In this document: positions 34,968-46,721 of the stretch, piece by piece
Layout: each line of letters opens with the position of its first letter
Numbering within the stretch: position 1 is the first letter of the stretch
DNA from: Takakia lepidozioides
Lineage: Eukaryota > Streptophyta > Takakiopsida > Takakiales > Takakiaceae
DNA: 64,000 nucleotides
Direction: 5' to 3'
NCBI GenBank assembly: GCA_030704615.1
Contig: CM060732.1
Coordinates: 33,213,053-33,277,052, forward strand
Notes under the pieces: generated by a model
Database searches by the model: none
What the model was told of the DNA's origin: nothing
The model's input: only the letters and a program-made list of their open reading frames with translations
Made by a program: the position numbers and the translations under genes

Positions 34968-34978
34968 GAGGCATCCCT

Positions 34979-34989
34979 GACAGGGCAGT
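34979..34989 (+). repeat. Target-site duplication, right copy (TGACAGGGCAG)
   Basis: Identical to 23595-23605. On the minus strand it closes the exon reading PSFTALS, which continues in frame as FKSM on the other side of element 2. Confidence 0.93.
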
Positions 34990-37900
34990 AAATGATGGAG
35001 GCCTTGAAAGATCCAGTAATTCCTCACGTGTTGTAGGATCAAGCCCATCTGATTGAATTGAGAGATGATCCCGTACACCTTGAGGGAGCCAAACAGCAAA
35101 TGGAGGACAAGGATGCAAATCATGAGGGTACTGAATTGCCGTGGGATTGCTCATGCCTTCCAGCCCTTGCTCCTCACGAAACAAGCGTCGTCTGGCTTCT
35201 ATCCGTGTGGACTCTGCTTCATATATCCTGTCACAATCCGAGGGTCAGCCAGGAGATTGACAGAGGTGGCGTGGGAGATTTGAAAAGACGCCATATGCCA
35301 ACTAATGATAAATGACTAAAACTTGGAAATCTGAATGTCAATGAAGTAGATTTCTTACCCCAACATGACTGACAGACGAGGATGGTTCTGAATGATGTAC
35401 TCATGTACAATATCACACATGTCATTCAATTTTCGGGCTTTAGAACTTCCTTCCACAACTTCACGTTCCACAGATTCTGCCTCATCTGCATCCCACACCC
35501 TTCGTACACTTCCATCAAATCTTGCCATATACTCTGTGCAAAAACCCAATGCTTCTTCAAATTGGTATCCTTCTGCCATGCTCCCCTTGGGCCTTGCCAT
35601 GTTTCTTACGTAGCCCTTCATATCTTTCATTGCCCGCTCCATGGGGTACATCCAACGAGATGCTACGGGCCCGCATAAGTACAACTCATCCACTAGGTGA
35701 ACAACCAGATGTGTCATCACATCAAAAAATGATGGTGGGAACTCCTTCTCTATAAGACACAGAGTGAGAACTGCTTCAGTTCTCAATGACTCATACTCTA
35801 CAGGATTCACCCCTTTTGCACACAACTTCTTAAATACACGACATACTCGCAAAATGGCCCTTCGAGGACCACTTGCCATGAGCCCACGGATAGCAAGCGG
35901 TATAATTTGTTGCATGAGCACATGATAGTCATGTGATTTCATGCCAAACAACTTCTTCTTCACCACATGCTTTTTGAAAGCTGATGCGTAGCCTGTTGGC
36001 ACTTTCAAGTTCTGCACATCCTCCAGAAAGACTTGTAACTCAGCCTCAGTGAGGACATAAGGGGTAGGAGGCATAATTAATGTATCTACTCTGTCAGGAT
36101 TACGTTGTAGCCACAATTCCGGGCGCATCCCAAATACCTCCAAATCACGGCGAACTTTCAATGTGTCTTTCTCACCAAAGATAGTTTTAATAATATTTTC
36201 AGCCAAGTTCTTCTCGCAATGCATTGCGTTAAACGTGTGGCGGATGAGGAGACCCTACAAAATGAACACATAAGCTATTGAGCATTTACTCATCACAATT
36301 TAAACAGAAAACGCAAAAATGTACACAGCCAATTTAAAGGCCATGAAGGAATTACCTCCCAATAAGGTAAGACATATAAAATTGACAATCGCTTAACTCC
36401 ATGAGTTTTTGCTAGGTCTGTCCTGCTATCTGGCGTCCCTCCGTTTTCCACCCATGCAGTGCGAGCTGTTGCAAGCTCATTGATTTGTGTTCCAGTCTGC
36501 GTTTTTGGAGGAGTTCCATGCTCAGTAGCGCCATTGAACATTCTTGACCTTCTATATGGATGATTGCGGGCCAAAAATCTTCGGTGGCCTAGGAAAACAA
36601 TTTTTCCACATGTGTGTAACTGCTGTGAAGTCACATCGGGTCCATAAGTTGGACAACCAGCATAACCTTTCGTCACTTGACCTGAGAGCAAGCCATATGC
36701 AGGGTAGTCATGGATTGACCACATCAACACTGCCCTCAGTGTGAATTCGCGTTGACCACGAGGACGGGAAACATCATGAGCTGCAATCCCTCTCCATAGT
36801 TCCAGTAGCTCTTCCACTAGGGGCATCAGGTAAACATCTACGTTGTCCGAGGTAACAGACTCCTTACCAGGAATCAGTAGCGCTAACATGACAAAGAACT
36901 TTTTGGTCATTAACCACGGAGGCAGATTGTAATTGACCAAGAGAATGGGCCATGTGCTCCAACTTGTGGATTGAGCTCCGTAGGAATTTACACCGTCTAA
37001 GGCCAATCCAAATCGCAGAGATCGTGGCTCTGCAGCAAAATCCTCAAATGTGGTGTCAATGTGTCTCCATGCTTTGCTATCAGCTGGATGTCGAACCAAC
37101 CCATCCTGGCTCTTATGTCTGTCGTGCCATGTCATGAGGTTAGCGATCGATTTACATCGGTACATACGTTTCAACCTTGGAATGACAGGGAAGTGTCGCA
37201 ATACTTTCTTGGGCACACTTCCACGACCTGGAATGTAACGGGAACTGCGGCACACTGGGCAAATGTCTACATTCTCATACTCCCCACGGAAGAGTACACA
37301 ACCACGCTCACAGGCATGAATCATGGTGTACTGCAATCCCATCTTGGCAATCATGGTTTTTGCTTCATAGTGAGTTTTCGGCAATGAATTCTCTTGAGGC
37401 AAAAAACTCTTACGCAACAATCCCAGAAGCTCATCCACAAATGCATTGGTGCACTTGTGGGTAGTGCATGCATTCAGCAACGTCAAAGTTGCTTGCAGCC
37501 GGCTGATGGAGCACCCTTCAAAAAGTGCGACTGTCGAAAGAGTTTATCATACTCGGGATCAACGTGCAGGTGAGCATTCTCATCAAATTCATTGTCTCCG
37601 GAATCGTCGAGATCATCGTCATGATCGGCAAATGTGTGATCGGTTCCACCATGAATGGGGTCCTCTCTGTTTGCATCTGCAAAGAGAAACGCTTCCTGCA
37701 ATGCACGCTGCATTTCTACCTCCAATCCACCACTCTCATCTGCGTTCTCTGTGACATTGGGCTCCCGCTGTGCCGCAGGGCCTTTGTCTTCATCATCTGA
37801 ATATTCACATCCCTGCATCCCAATAGTCATCTTGTGAGTGGACCAACAACGATGTGACACTTGTTCATATTATGACATAGGAGGCACGGTGACGTTGCAG

Positions 37901-38455
37901 TGATGCAGTCATATTTACGTATGTATCTTATGAATATACACCCAATCAAAACACGACATTTGTAGCCATTGAAGTCATAGTTGCAGTCACTTACTTAGTC
38001 ATATATGACTACATGACTACACATGACCAATGAAAACACGACATGTGCATTAATTAAAGTGATAACGGAAGTGGCGTAGTCATAGTCACGTCTGTATCTT
38101 ATGACTTCTTGACTACAATCACCCAACGAAATGTCGACATGTGGAGAAGAGGATCGTTGCATTCAAAATTCAAACTAAAGTGCTGAAGGGAAAATGACGA
38201 TCTTACCGGAAGAGAATAACGTCGGAGAAGAGGATCCCTCCCGTGTATCATGTAATGATTCCTCACTGTTTCCAACAACAGTACTTTTCCTCCATGACAC
38301 TCATCGCAGTTGCATAGCATTTTTGTATGCCCATTCCTTGTGGCATAAGCTTCTTTCATTCGCCATAGACGGTCATCTATTCTACGCCTACGCATCCGGT
38401 CGCCACCTGCACTGTACATGCTTTGAACGTCACCCCTTCTTTGCATGCTACGCAC
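34990..38455 (-). pseudogene. CACTA (tnp2-type) transposase, 5' part
   Basis: First exon (38455-38206) has a transposase-associated zinc motif: CNCDEC then NHYMIHG. Next come an acidic region from about 37819, LFEGCSISRLQ at 37500, and the tnp2 core (37486-36330) with ALDGVNSYG, SIHDYPAYG and a CPVCRSS pair. A second part (36248-35355) has NAMHCEKNLAENI and a DUF4218-like domain (VDELYLCGPVASRWMYPMER). An exon at about 35230-34990 leads to the interrupted site. A one-base frame change in a T-run near 37523 breaks the frame. Transcribed divergently from the gene at 38541. Confidence 0.88.
37860..38110. promoter_or_regulatory. TAGTCATA-rich segment of CACTA
   Basis: Repeated AGTCATATATGACTACATG words resemble the subterminal repeats at 43.5-44.15 kb. 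It lies in the transposase first intron, close to the divergent promoter, and may bind the element's own TnpA-like protein (inference). Confidence 0.45.
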
Positions 38456-38540
38456 AGTGCATTGTCTCTAGTTTTGCACCAGCTGCCAATGTGCTATTTC
38501 TATATCTATAGTATACTATAAGTATCGTTTCTGAGTGTCC

Positions 38541-41500
38541 ATGGTGAAGCGGAAGGTCTTCGAAGTGACAGTCCCTCTCACTGAGTACGAGAAGTTCCGA
38601 GAGCGCCGGATTGCTGCCATAAAGGAGGTGGAAGCAACGTTCAAGCAGTCGATAGATGGGTGAGTTTAGTTCCTGACTTTGGATACCCACCCACTAAACT
38701 TGCGATTCGCCTTATCCTCTAACCTTCCTACAGCGATCATAAGCTTCATAGCACAAATGGGGGCGAGTAGCTGCGACTTGTACAAACAGAGAGGCAAACA
38801 ACATGCAGTGAGTGACGATTAGGTTTGAGGAGGGTGTGTCATTAGGCGGGAGATGTCCGCCGTCATTCGTGGGCAGCCATTACCCTGGTAGGGTGCGGCT
38901 GTGGTTCAGCGTAGGCTTAAGAGTATTAGGGTATGTATGCTTGCATTTGTTTGTGATTGTTTGAGAGGGAGGTCATGGAGGTGTTTGTGCAGGCTTGCGG
39001 GAGCGAATCGCCCTCGCAAGCCACGCGCTCCGAAGGAAAAAGCTAGGGATCAAGGTCCTGCAAGGCAAAGTGCCAGACTGAAGACGATGAAGACTACGAT
39101 TCTGCATGAGGGCTCTTCTGAGGACGATGAGGACGATCCACTCCTCCCACGCCAGTGCGAGGCGAGTGCGTCGTCGGCGGATGCCACGGCAAGCCGAGGA
39201 GAACATGCCCATGCTCATGTCGCAGGACAAAAACGCCCATCATCTACACTACGAACACCTTCTCCGTTGTGAGTTATAGTTCTTCACAATGACCATGATT
39301 CAAATTATGTATGTTTTTGGTAAAATCACGAAGAGATAGGGTATGGTAAGATCATGAAGAGATAGGGTATGTCTGTCAAGACAGGGAAGTTGGACAATGC
39401 AGGGGTCAACCAAGGCACAATCACAAATGATTTCCACTAGACAAGTTGAAGTGCCAAAGGCATGATGTCAAGCCAATGTAGACTTCAGGTGTGTTCAAAT
39501 TCTTTGCCCCATGAAACCAACGTCCTGATACTAAGCTACAATGGCTACTTATAGAGATACTTGGGTTACTTATGCACCCAGAATATCAGTAAAACTTGGA
39601 GGGATACTTCTCATGGACCCATCAGGTTTGTCCATTTGAATTCTTGCTATGGATTTCAGGAACACCCCATACCTAAGAGGGTTCAAAAATGTACTGGGAG
39701 GACATCATTGGGGCCAATCAAATTTGGGAGATTTACTGCCCAAGATCATACTGAGTTTTGGGTAATCTTGTCTTTACAAATGATATGTGCTTCCAGTTTG
39801 TTATATTGAATTCAAGGATTTGCTGCTTGCTGCCTATATGTATGTGTAATCACCCACATTGTACTGGGGGAATTTCTTTTCAGGGCAAGCACAAGCGCAC
39901 TGGATCCACGATCCCTGCTGCTAGCAATGGAGATGGCGCCCACAAGAACGCAGGAGGTGGCCCTAACTCTCCCATCGTTGTGGGTTCTGTGCCACCAGTA
40001 CCCCCACCTTATTATGGTATGCCTCAGTACCCACAATCTGGCACTCAGTATGGTCAGGGTCAATATGGTGCTCCTCCATATGGGCAGTATGGCCAGTATC
40101 CTCCTCCACCATATTTGCCACCCCCTAATAGCTATGGGGGTGGCAGGCCACCGGAATATCCTCCTGCTTATGGACAGTATGGCCAGTATGGTCCTCGGCC
40201 TTCTGGCCAACAGCCATGGCCACCAGTCCCTACTTGGCAGGATCCTGCTTTGAATTCTCCTGAGCGCACGGAGGTCTCTGAAGGAGGGGAGGGTGCCGTT
40301 TCAAAGAATGATAGAACCAATGCTTTAAGGAGGGCTAATAGCTCAGCCAAAATTGAAGCTGCCAAGGTGAAGGAAGAGAGAATAGCTGCAGGTCTTCCTC
40401 CCACGGTGATTTTGACGAACCTCAAAGGAGCCCCGTATGGTCAGACCCGGAATGTATGGCACGCTGCCCTTAAAGGACAGGCTTATCACAAGCTAGATTG
40501 TTCCCTTGCCATCAACAACCAACCTGATGAAGTTGTATACAAAATCAGAGATCACCTGGCTAAGCTATTTTCACAAACAATTGGCAGAATAATGAAGAGC
40601 CAACGTTATGAAGCACACACTGCGTGGTTGGGTGGTAAGGGGAAACCCATTACTGTATCTGACGAGGTATGGAACAAGCTTGTAAGTTACTGGCAGACAG
40701 AGGTGTTCCACAAAGTGTCGGGCAACATAAAGAAGGCAAATGGTGCAATTCAGAATCCTACCAAGACTGGCCGTGGTGGGAAGGCAATGGTGGAAGCACG
40801 CTTGGTAAGTGGCATCATCACGACTCTGTATTTTGTTCCTCATTGAATTGCTATGTGTATATAGTCAGCCCTCACATTGCTTACTGACTTGTGGCATGGA
40901 TTAATTTGTAGGAAACACTATCAGGGTGCCCTCCTACATTATATGAAATTCAAGAGGGTTCAGTGTCACGGTTGTCAGCTGGGAGTGACAGGCGGGTAAA
41001 TGTGTTTTCCACGTTTGCTAGAGTGGTTGCTGCATCATAGGTTGCTAGGGTTTTTTTCAAGGCTTTTGGCCTGGGTTTTCTTTCCAATGGTTGTTCATGC
41101 TAGGTTTTTTTTGTTTGATTCATACTTGGGCAAGTTTTCATGGATTGGCAGGAGGGAAGTCTCGCATATTCTACAGTAGTTGGCAGGATGGATGGCTTGG
41201 ACAAACTGGTGGAATCACAAAGACGTGACATGGCAGAATTAAAATTACAGATGCAGAGTATGATTGAGTACCAGAAAGCCATTGTGACCAGATTGGGGAT
41301 TAATCTACCAGGCGCAGGACCAGTGACATCTACGATGGATACGTCTGCTGTGACAGTATCAAAATGTTTGGAATCCCAATTTCAGACGGTAACTGGTGCT
41401 CACTCTAAGCCCTTATGTCTTCCTGTCACTGATGATCTTTTGAATTTGACCGAGCAGCAGCAGGATACAGGGAAGGCCAGCTGTGAGGTACACGTGGAAA

Positions 41501-42980
41501 TTCAGCCCTTGCCACGTACAAAGGCAGTAGCAGTCCAGGGGGCAATGGTGACAGAGCCGCCGGGCACACCGGATTCTGGTATGCAGGTATGTGGGAGTTT
41601 AAATGGGGAGGAAGATGCAGACGGGGACAAAACAAACAAGCAGGTTGCTTTATTTCTCCTGCTCACATGTTGAAGCCAAATGACAGTTTACTTCCTGGAC
41701 CAACGAGGAAGCATTTACTAATTTTGGACTTAAATGGTCTGTTATGTGAATCTTTTCATTCTGCTAATGGGCCTGCATCCCTTCCCAAAGGTTTTGTGGG
41801 AAAGATGTGTGGCAAGAAGATGGTAGTTTTGAGACCACGCTGTTATGACTTTTTGCAAAAGTGTTTTGAACACTTTGAGGTGGCGGTGTGGTCTTGTTGC
41901 CAAGCTCGCAACTTCTTCCCAATGGTGGACTATATTTTTGCAGCCCACACTAAGCTGGTTTTCCAGTGGGATGCCCTTCACTGTGACGAGGATCCAGTCC
42001 TCCCATGCCGTAAGGGGTCTGATTCAAAGCCATTATATTTCAAGAACTTGTCTAGAGTGTGGGCAGACTGGCCAGAATGGACTTATGAGGACACTGTTCT
42101 TGTTGACGACACACCAAGAAAGGCGGCAAACACAGTGGGATTTTTCCAGAGCCATGGAAAGTGCAACCAGATTCACCAACTGATGAGTATCTAACAGAGG
42201 TGTTGTGGCCTTTCTTGTGGAAGGCATCGAAAGCTGCCAGTATTCCCAAGTTTTTGGAGTCTCAGCCTGTTTTCGGACAACAACCATACAACACTGCTAC
42301 TGTGAAGGTACAAACATTCTGACAGTGCTCCAGAGGCTACAATTTTGTGGGTTCATTCATTGCATTGCTTTCCTGGATGCTTCTCCTCGGTTGCTTGATT
42401 AATGCTAGGTTTTCTTTGCAGGTTTTCATGTTGGCTTTTTTTGTTTGATTCATACTTGGATTTTGTTTCTATTCACTATTCCTGTTTGCTCATTGCTTTC
42501 CTGGTTGTTCTCTGGTCTGTGACACAGGAACTTGTGACAAACAAAGGTGATATTGTCGACAAGCCGGTACAGACCAGGGGCAAGAGTGTCGACCCGGCGA
42601 GTAGCCCCCCAAAAGAGATCTCACAACCACTGGAGACTGCAAATGGAGTAAGTCCAGGCCCTTGTCTTGTTCTTTTTTGTGTGGAGTTGGGATCACAGTT
42701 CAGGGTGGGTGACAAAGTTCGGCTGTTGGATGTGAACTCCAAACGCAAGAAATGTGGAGTAGGGCTGATTGTTGCTCTTCAAGGTGCTGTGGTGGGTTAC
42801 GGGTACCCTGCTGTGCCCCTTGATTATGCTTGTGTGTACATCAAAGAGGCATGTGTCAGTAACACCCCTCTACCATATGTGAATGGTGTTAGGAAACAGA
42901 CCAAGTTGGGGCAGGTGGTTGGCCAGACAACACTTTGGAGTCTGAAGTTACTGAAACTTATGGAGCTGCGGAAGGGATAG
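38541..42980 (+). CDS. CACTA TnpA-like (Transposase_24/TNP1) protein with embedded NLI/FCP1-like phosphatase
   Basis: Exon 1 (ATG at 38541, MVKRKVFEVTVPL) ends at a GTGAGT donor near 38659. A basic/acidic exon (about 38991-39269) follows. A long exon (39885-40805) has a Tyr-Gly-Gln-Pro-rich stretch, then a Transposase_24-like domain (VWNKLVSYWQTEVF, MVEARL), continued at 40912 (ETLSGCPPT). A coiled-coil-like exon starts at 41140 (LDKLVESQRRDMAELKLQMQ). Positions 41680-42300 encode an NLI-interacting-factor phosphatase-like domain starting LLILDLNGLL, with VDDTPRKA. The last exons (42526-42980) have a TNP1-like end (FRVGDKVRLLDV ... GYGYPAVPLDYA). A frame change at about 42140 in a T-run interrupts the phosphatase tail. 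A TnpA role in binding element ends is known for the family; the phosphatase is probably captured. Confidence 0.75.
41690..42307 (+). other. Captured NLI/FCP1-like phosphatase segment
   Basis: The HAD signature appears as LDLNGLL (first Asp kept, DxDx(T/V) altered to DLNG as in a plant subfamily). CGKKMVVLRPRCYDFL, VAVWSCCQARNF, W..FVWDA-like FQWDALHC and VDDTPRKAANT follow, and after a one-base shift a tail DEYLTEVLWPFLWKAS ... PVFGQQP. Composition and exon layout do not suggest a transposase domain, so it is best read as a host gene fragment. Confidence 0.75.
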
Positions 42981-43439
42981 TCAGTATTGCACTGTTTAAC
43001 AGAGTTCTTGATTCTAATAGCACTAGAACATACTAGCTACAACAATTCAGCCCATGTGTGGGCTTGCTTGTTTTTTGCTGGGCCTTTTGAGGCATGGATT
43101 TTTTGACCTTGTGGCTTTTGAGGTGTCCATTGGGACATTGGTCTCATTTGGATTTTTGTAATGTGATTTATAGGGCTTGTATTGCCCTGTAGTTGACTAT
43201 TTTCATTCTCCTTGTGGTTGATAGTATGCAGGAGGGATCCATTCTGTTTTCATGTTGGAATTTCACCATGTAATGAAGACTTTAAATCATTTAATTCACT
43301 TTCATTTTAAATAATAATATTAAAAATAATACCATTTTAAAAAAAAATCCAAGGCTGCAATCTCCCTGTTCTTTTAAATATTAAATGAAAATTAAAAATT
43401 AAAATATAAACATTAAAAATATAAACTATTTTGGAAAAC
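42981..43439. other. TnpA-like gene 3' flank, AT-rich
   Basis: Non-coding 3' sequence, with AAATATTAAAAAT-type stretches at 43300-43430. No gene is seen. Confidence 0.5.
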
Positions 43440-44160
43440 AATCTTGATGACACGTGGCATCACTCTTGCTCTAACCAGAACACGTGGCAGTATATGACAC
43501 GACATTCTTTATCCATATTTTCACCACGTGTAAAGATCCGTAGTCATATATGCTAGTCATATATTTTGTCTGTGTGCCACATGTCACATCTCAAGTGCAA
43601 CAGGTGTCCCGCTAACAACTCTCCATGTAGACATCCCTGTAGTCATATGAGCGAGTCATGTAGTCACCACGTGTGAAATCTGCCATAGCACACGTGTCCC
43701 GCTAGCGCCTCTCCATGTAGGCATCACTGTGCAGACATGTAGTCATACGATCATGGCAAGAAGTCGTGACATATCAAATTCGCAATGGCGCACGTGTCCA
43801 TCCGTCGCCTCTCCATGTAGGCATCACTTTGCAGACATATAGTCATATAATCCCCTGACGAATGCATGACGTGTCGCTTGCGCAGTGGCGCACGTGTCCC
43901 GCTGAAGCCTCTCTATGTAGGCAGCGCTCAATAGACAATGTAGTCATATATTAGTCATATAGTTGTGACTGCAACCCTCTCTGCAGCAGGACTCCAGGTG
44001 CCACGCAAGCAGTCACAAATATGACTTGCAAAACGCAGTCCTAAAGATTAGTCGCTATGACAGGGCTTTTTTCACTACAGAGTGATGTAGTCATGAACGC
44101 ATATAAGACTGAAAAAATAGTCATATGTGAAGTCATAAAAACGCTCATCTGTTGTAGTGA
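43440..44160. repeat. CACTA subterminal repeats and right terminus
   Basis: Four to five units of about 100 bp with CACGTGTCCCGCT, CCTCTCCATGTAGGCATCA and GTAGTCATA words (43.6-43.95 kb). It ends with TTTTTATGACT-type sequence (inverted) and TTGTAGTG at 44153-44160. The inverted end begins CACTACAACAGATGAGC. Confidence 0.85.
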
Positions 44161-44995
44161 AGGGTAGAATCAGGCAACAATCAAGTGCTTTTCCAGCGAT
44201 GGCACACCCGAGCACCCCCGCCCAAGCTCCTCCTCTACTCCTCTACCCTCGTGCCTCTGCTACTATGGCAGCAACACACAATGTTGCACTTTATAAGCTC
44301 TGCTCGCATCGCCCGCTTCCTCTGCTACCACCACCCAAGCGCGCCCATAGAAACATAGAAATGAAAATGAACTTCACGCATGCGTAGAGTTGATGAAACA
44401 ATCACAAGCTAAACCCTAAAAATCTTACAAAATGGTAAGCAAACTTTTGTGATCAAACATTCCCAATCTCTTCCCAATCTCTTCACATTCTCAATCCCAA
44501 TCAACTCGTACGTCCTAGCTAGCTTCTAGTTGCGCATCGCGTGTCATACATGGCAGCTCATCGTCCCCGCGCTTCAGTCTAGCCCAACGCGACCAGCCAT
44601 CTTCCAGCCACCCCCCGATGAAGGCGACCTCCAATCGACGGTTATAACTTGATGTACAAAAACAATCAACGGCTACAATAAATTCAACTTTTTTCGACTT
44701 CGTTCCCGCGTGCTGCGTTTTTTACTTCATATGTCCGTTTTTTATGGACTGCAAGTTGCCGCTTTTGGATGGCCCGTACCATGCTTCTACCCAAGCAGGC
44801 TTTGCCACTTCACTCACCGACCTTAGCTATTACCAGCAATACATAAGCACATATACAAAAGCTACAGTGCATCCCGCAAGGTCTAATCACGAGAAGACAG
44901 AATCACTTCGAAGGAGCGTTGCTCGCTACCTCTGTCAATCAGCTACATCAAACTAATCAGCTATCAGAGGTCGAACGAGTGGCCTATTAGTGGGA
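44161..44995. other. Unassigned flank
   Basis: AT-rich in places, with short uninformative open frames. No gene, RNA or repeat is recognised. Confidence 0.4.
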
Positions 44996-45530
44996 TTACT
45001 TGTTCTTGATTAAGTAACTAGTTGCTTGATCAAGAAAGCTGATCAAGAAGGCTGCCCTATGTAGATAAAATATATCCAATACTCCCACTCGACGTTGCCA
45101 GGGCAGTATTCTTCCACAAAAACATAAAACAATTGTCAAGCCTAGGAGACCACGCATATGTTGGTACTTCTCAGTGGGAAGCGGCTTCGTCAAGACATCG
45201 GCAATCTGATCTTCAGTCTTAACATACATCACGTCGATGTGCCCCTCCTCATACTTCTCCCGAATAATGTGAAATGCTACATCAATGTGCTTGGTCCTAC
45301 GATGAAACTCTGGATTTCTCACTAGACGGATGTCGGATTGGTTATCGCTGAGGAGGGGTGTTGCAGACAACTATGGAAAGCCAATGCTCTGCAACAGGTG
45401 CCTATGCCAAATAATCTCCTTTGTGGCCATAGCTGCGGCAATGTACTTAGATAATTCGGTTGTGCTTCCCGACGTAGGCTGCTTCCGGGTGAGCCAGATA
45501 CTTCATGATTCTTGAAAAGGCACCGGAGTG
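44996..45530 (-). pseudogene. Copia-type pol fragment (RNase H end)
   Basis: Leftward: SRIMKYLAHPE, then ELSKYIAAAMATKEIIWHR, LLSDNQSDIRLVRNPEFHR, RTKHIDVAFHIIREKY and IADVLTKPLP. This is the conserved RNase H end of Ty1/copia pol. One stop (GFP-stop-LSATP) is present. It is separated from its upstream part (46722-46958) by a small CACTA element. Confidence 0.88.
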
Positions 45531-45532
45531 AG

Positions 45533-46721
45533 CACGCGTGAGTACAGATTAACGTTTTTATGACTATGGATATCACTGCATTTGCAGTGATAAGTGCTTT
45601 TACGACTACCTTACTCCGCAGTTACAAACACGAACAGACTCTTACATGGCAAAAATCCTCGACAAACGGGGAGAGAGGAGAAGAAAATGGAGGTACCGCC
45701 GCCCTCGACAATTGGTGGGTTTTTTGGGGAAATGACATAGTGAATGCCTATAATTACTTGTAGGTCCTCCCTCCTATGACAACCATGCTGGGCATATTTG
45801 CAATCATTGCATTCCAAGACACCATATCTTGTTCGGCCATATCATCGAACACTCCCTTGTCATCCTTGATGCTACCACATTCAAAATACATGTCCACCCA
45901 GGTAGAGTTTAGAACAAATACCTCTGGTACTATTCCCATTTTCAGGATGTACTCCAATTTCAGGGCTACCAAGCTCGCACATGCATTGCAAACGCAACCA
46001 ATTGTGACCTTGTCCGGCTTCAGCATCACTAAAAGAACTCATTGTATAGTCGAATATCAATGTCATGAAGGGGGGAATGTATCAAATTGTACACTTGAGG
46101 ACTGCAAATAAGGACGACGATTACAAGTCAATTCGAAGTCTGCAAACTGCATGACTCAATGAAGTATGCTACTTACTATTTCGTGATATTTGCCCACGCC
46201 ACTACATAGTGAAACTGCAAACTGCTTTGAGCTCCAGGTCCAATATTTTGCCAATATCAAATGGACACATGTTCACATATGACAAGTGCTTCGTTAAAGA
46301 TAGATGGATGAGGTCATCCAATGGATAAACTCATTCATGTATATGCCTTAAGATGCCACGTGTAGTGATATAATCATAGAAACAGAGATGTGAAACCTCT
46401 TGTAGTCATGCAGTCATAAGCTTATATGGCATGTCATCAATGTGTAGTAGTGGTGTAGTCATTTAGTCATAAGCTTATGTGGCACGTGTCCGACGCGTAG
46501 TATTGCGTATGACTACTAGTTATATAAACCAAGCCTATGTTCTTGGTCAACAATGTTTGACCGCGGCTCCTAGTCATGTTGTAAAACGTATGACTACATT
46601 ATATTAAAATATATTAAAATGCGCCCAACAATGGGTTTCATCACTTTGTAGTCACATATATAGTCATGGTTACCAAGGTTTATATTACCCGTAGTCATAA
46701 AAATGTTAATCTGTAGTAGTG
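45533..46721. mobile_element. Small non-autonomous CACTA element carrying a PPR fragment
   Basis: The right end reads TAATCTGTAGTAGTG (inverted CACTACTACAGATTA). The left end reads TACAGATTAACGTTTTTATG at 45543, preceded by CAC with extra bases, so the first bases of that end are altered. Both match the large element's CACTAC..CAGAT..TTTTTATGACT pattern. TAGTCATA words fill 46.35-46.7 kb. It interrupts a Copia pol. The 3-bp duplication could not be confirmed. Confidence 0.65.
45754..46029 (-). pseudogene. PPR protein fragment
   Basis: KPDKVTIGCVCNACASLVAL, then FVLNSTWVDMYFECGSIKD, VFDDMAEQDMVSWNAMI. These are about two and a half P/L/S-type pentatricopeptide repeats of plant organelle RNA-binding proteins. 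It lacks a transit peptide and flanking repeats. It sits between the ends of the small CACTA element, consistent with gene-fragment capture. Confidence 0.85.

Larger units (their letters stand above)
23606..34978. mobile_element. Composite MULE-like element 2 (transposase plus ParB-MTase)
   Basis: An 11,373-bp insertion bounded by the TGACAGGGCAG duplication. GGCGTGAGC lies at 23618-23626 and inverted at 34959-34967, 12 and 11 bp from the respective ends. Inside are a leftward MULE transposase (27769-24252) and a rightward ParB-MTase (28628-34275), the same divergent layout as element 1. An 11-bp duplication is within the range known for Mutator-like elements. It is inserted in a CACTA transposase exon. 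Both genes carry frame disruptions. Confidence 0.92.
21647..44160. mobile_element. Autonomous-type CACTA transposon, split by element 2
   Basis: It comprises a leftward tnp2 transposase (38455 to 22817), a rightward TnpA-like gene (38541 to 42980), subterminal repeats (43.4-44.15 kb) and a right terminus ending TTGTAGTG at 44153-44160. The left terminus (expected CACTACAACAG) was not found; the left boundary given is only the last sequence plausibly belonging to it. Without the nested element the visible length is about 11 kb, a normal CACTA size. Confidence 0.75.

Noticed and set aside
44073-44110. CACTACAGAGTGATG as a CACTA left terminus
   Set aside because: It lies inside the subterminal repeats of the larger element and lacks the CAGAT...TTTTTATGACT context of true ends.
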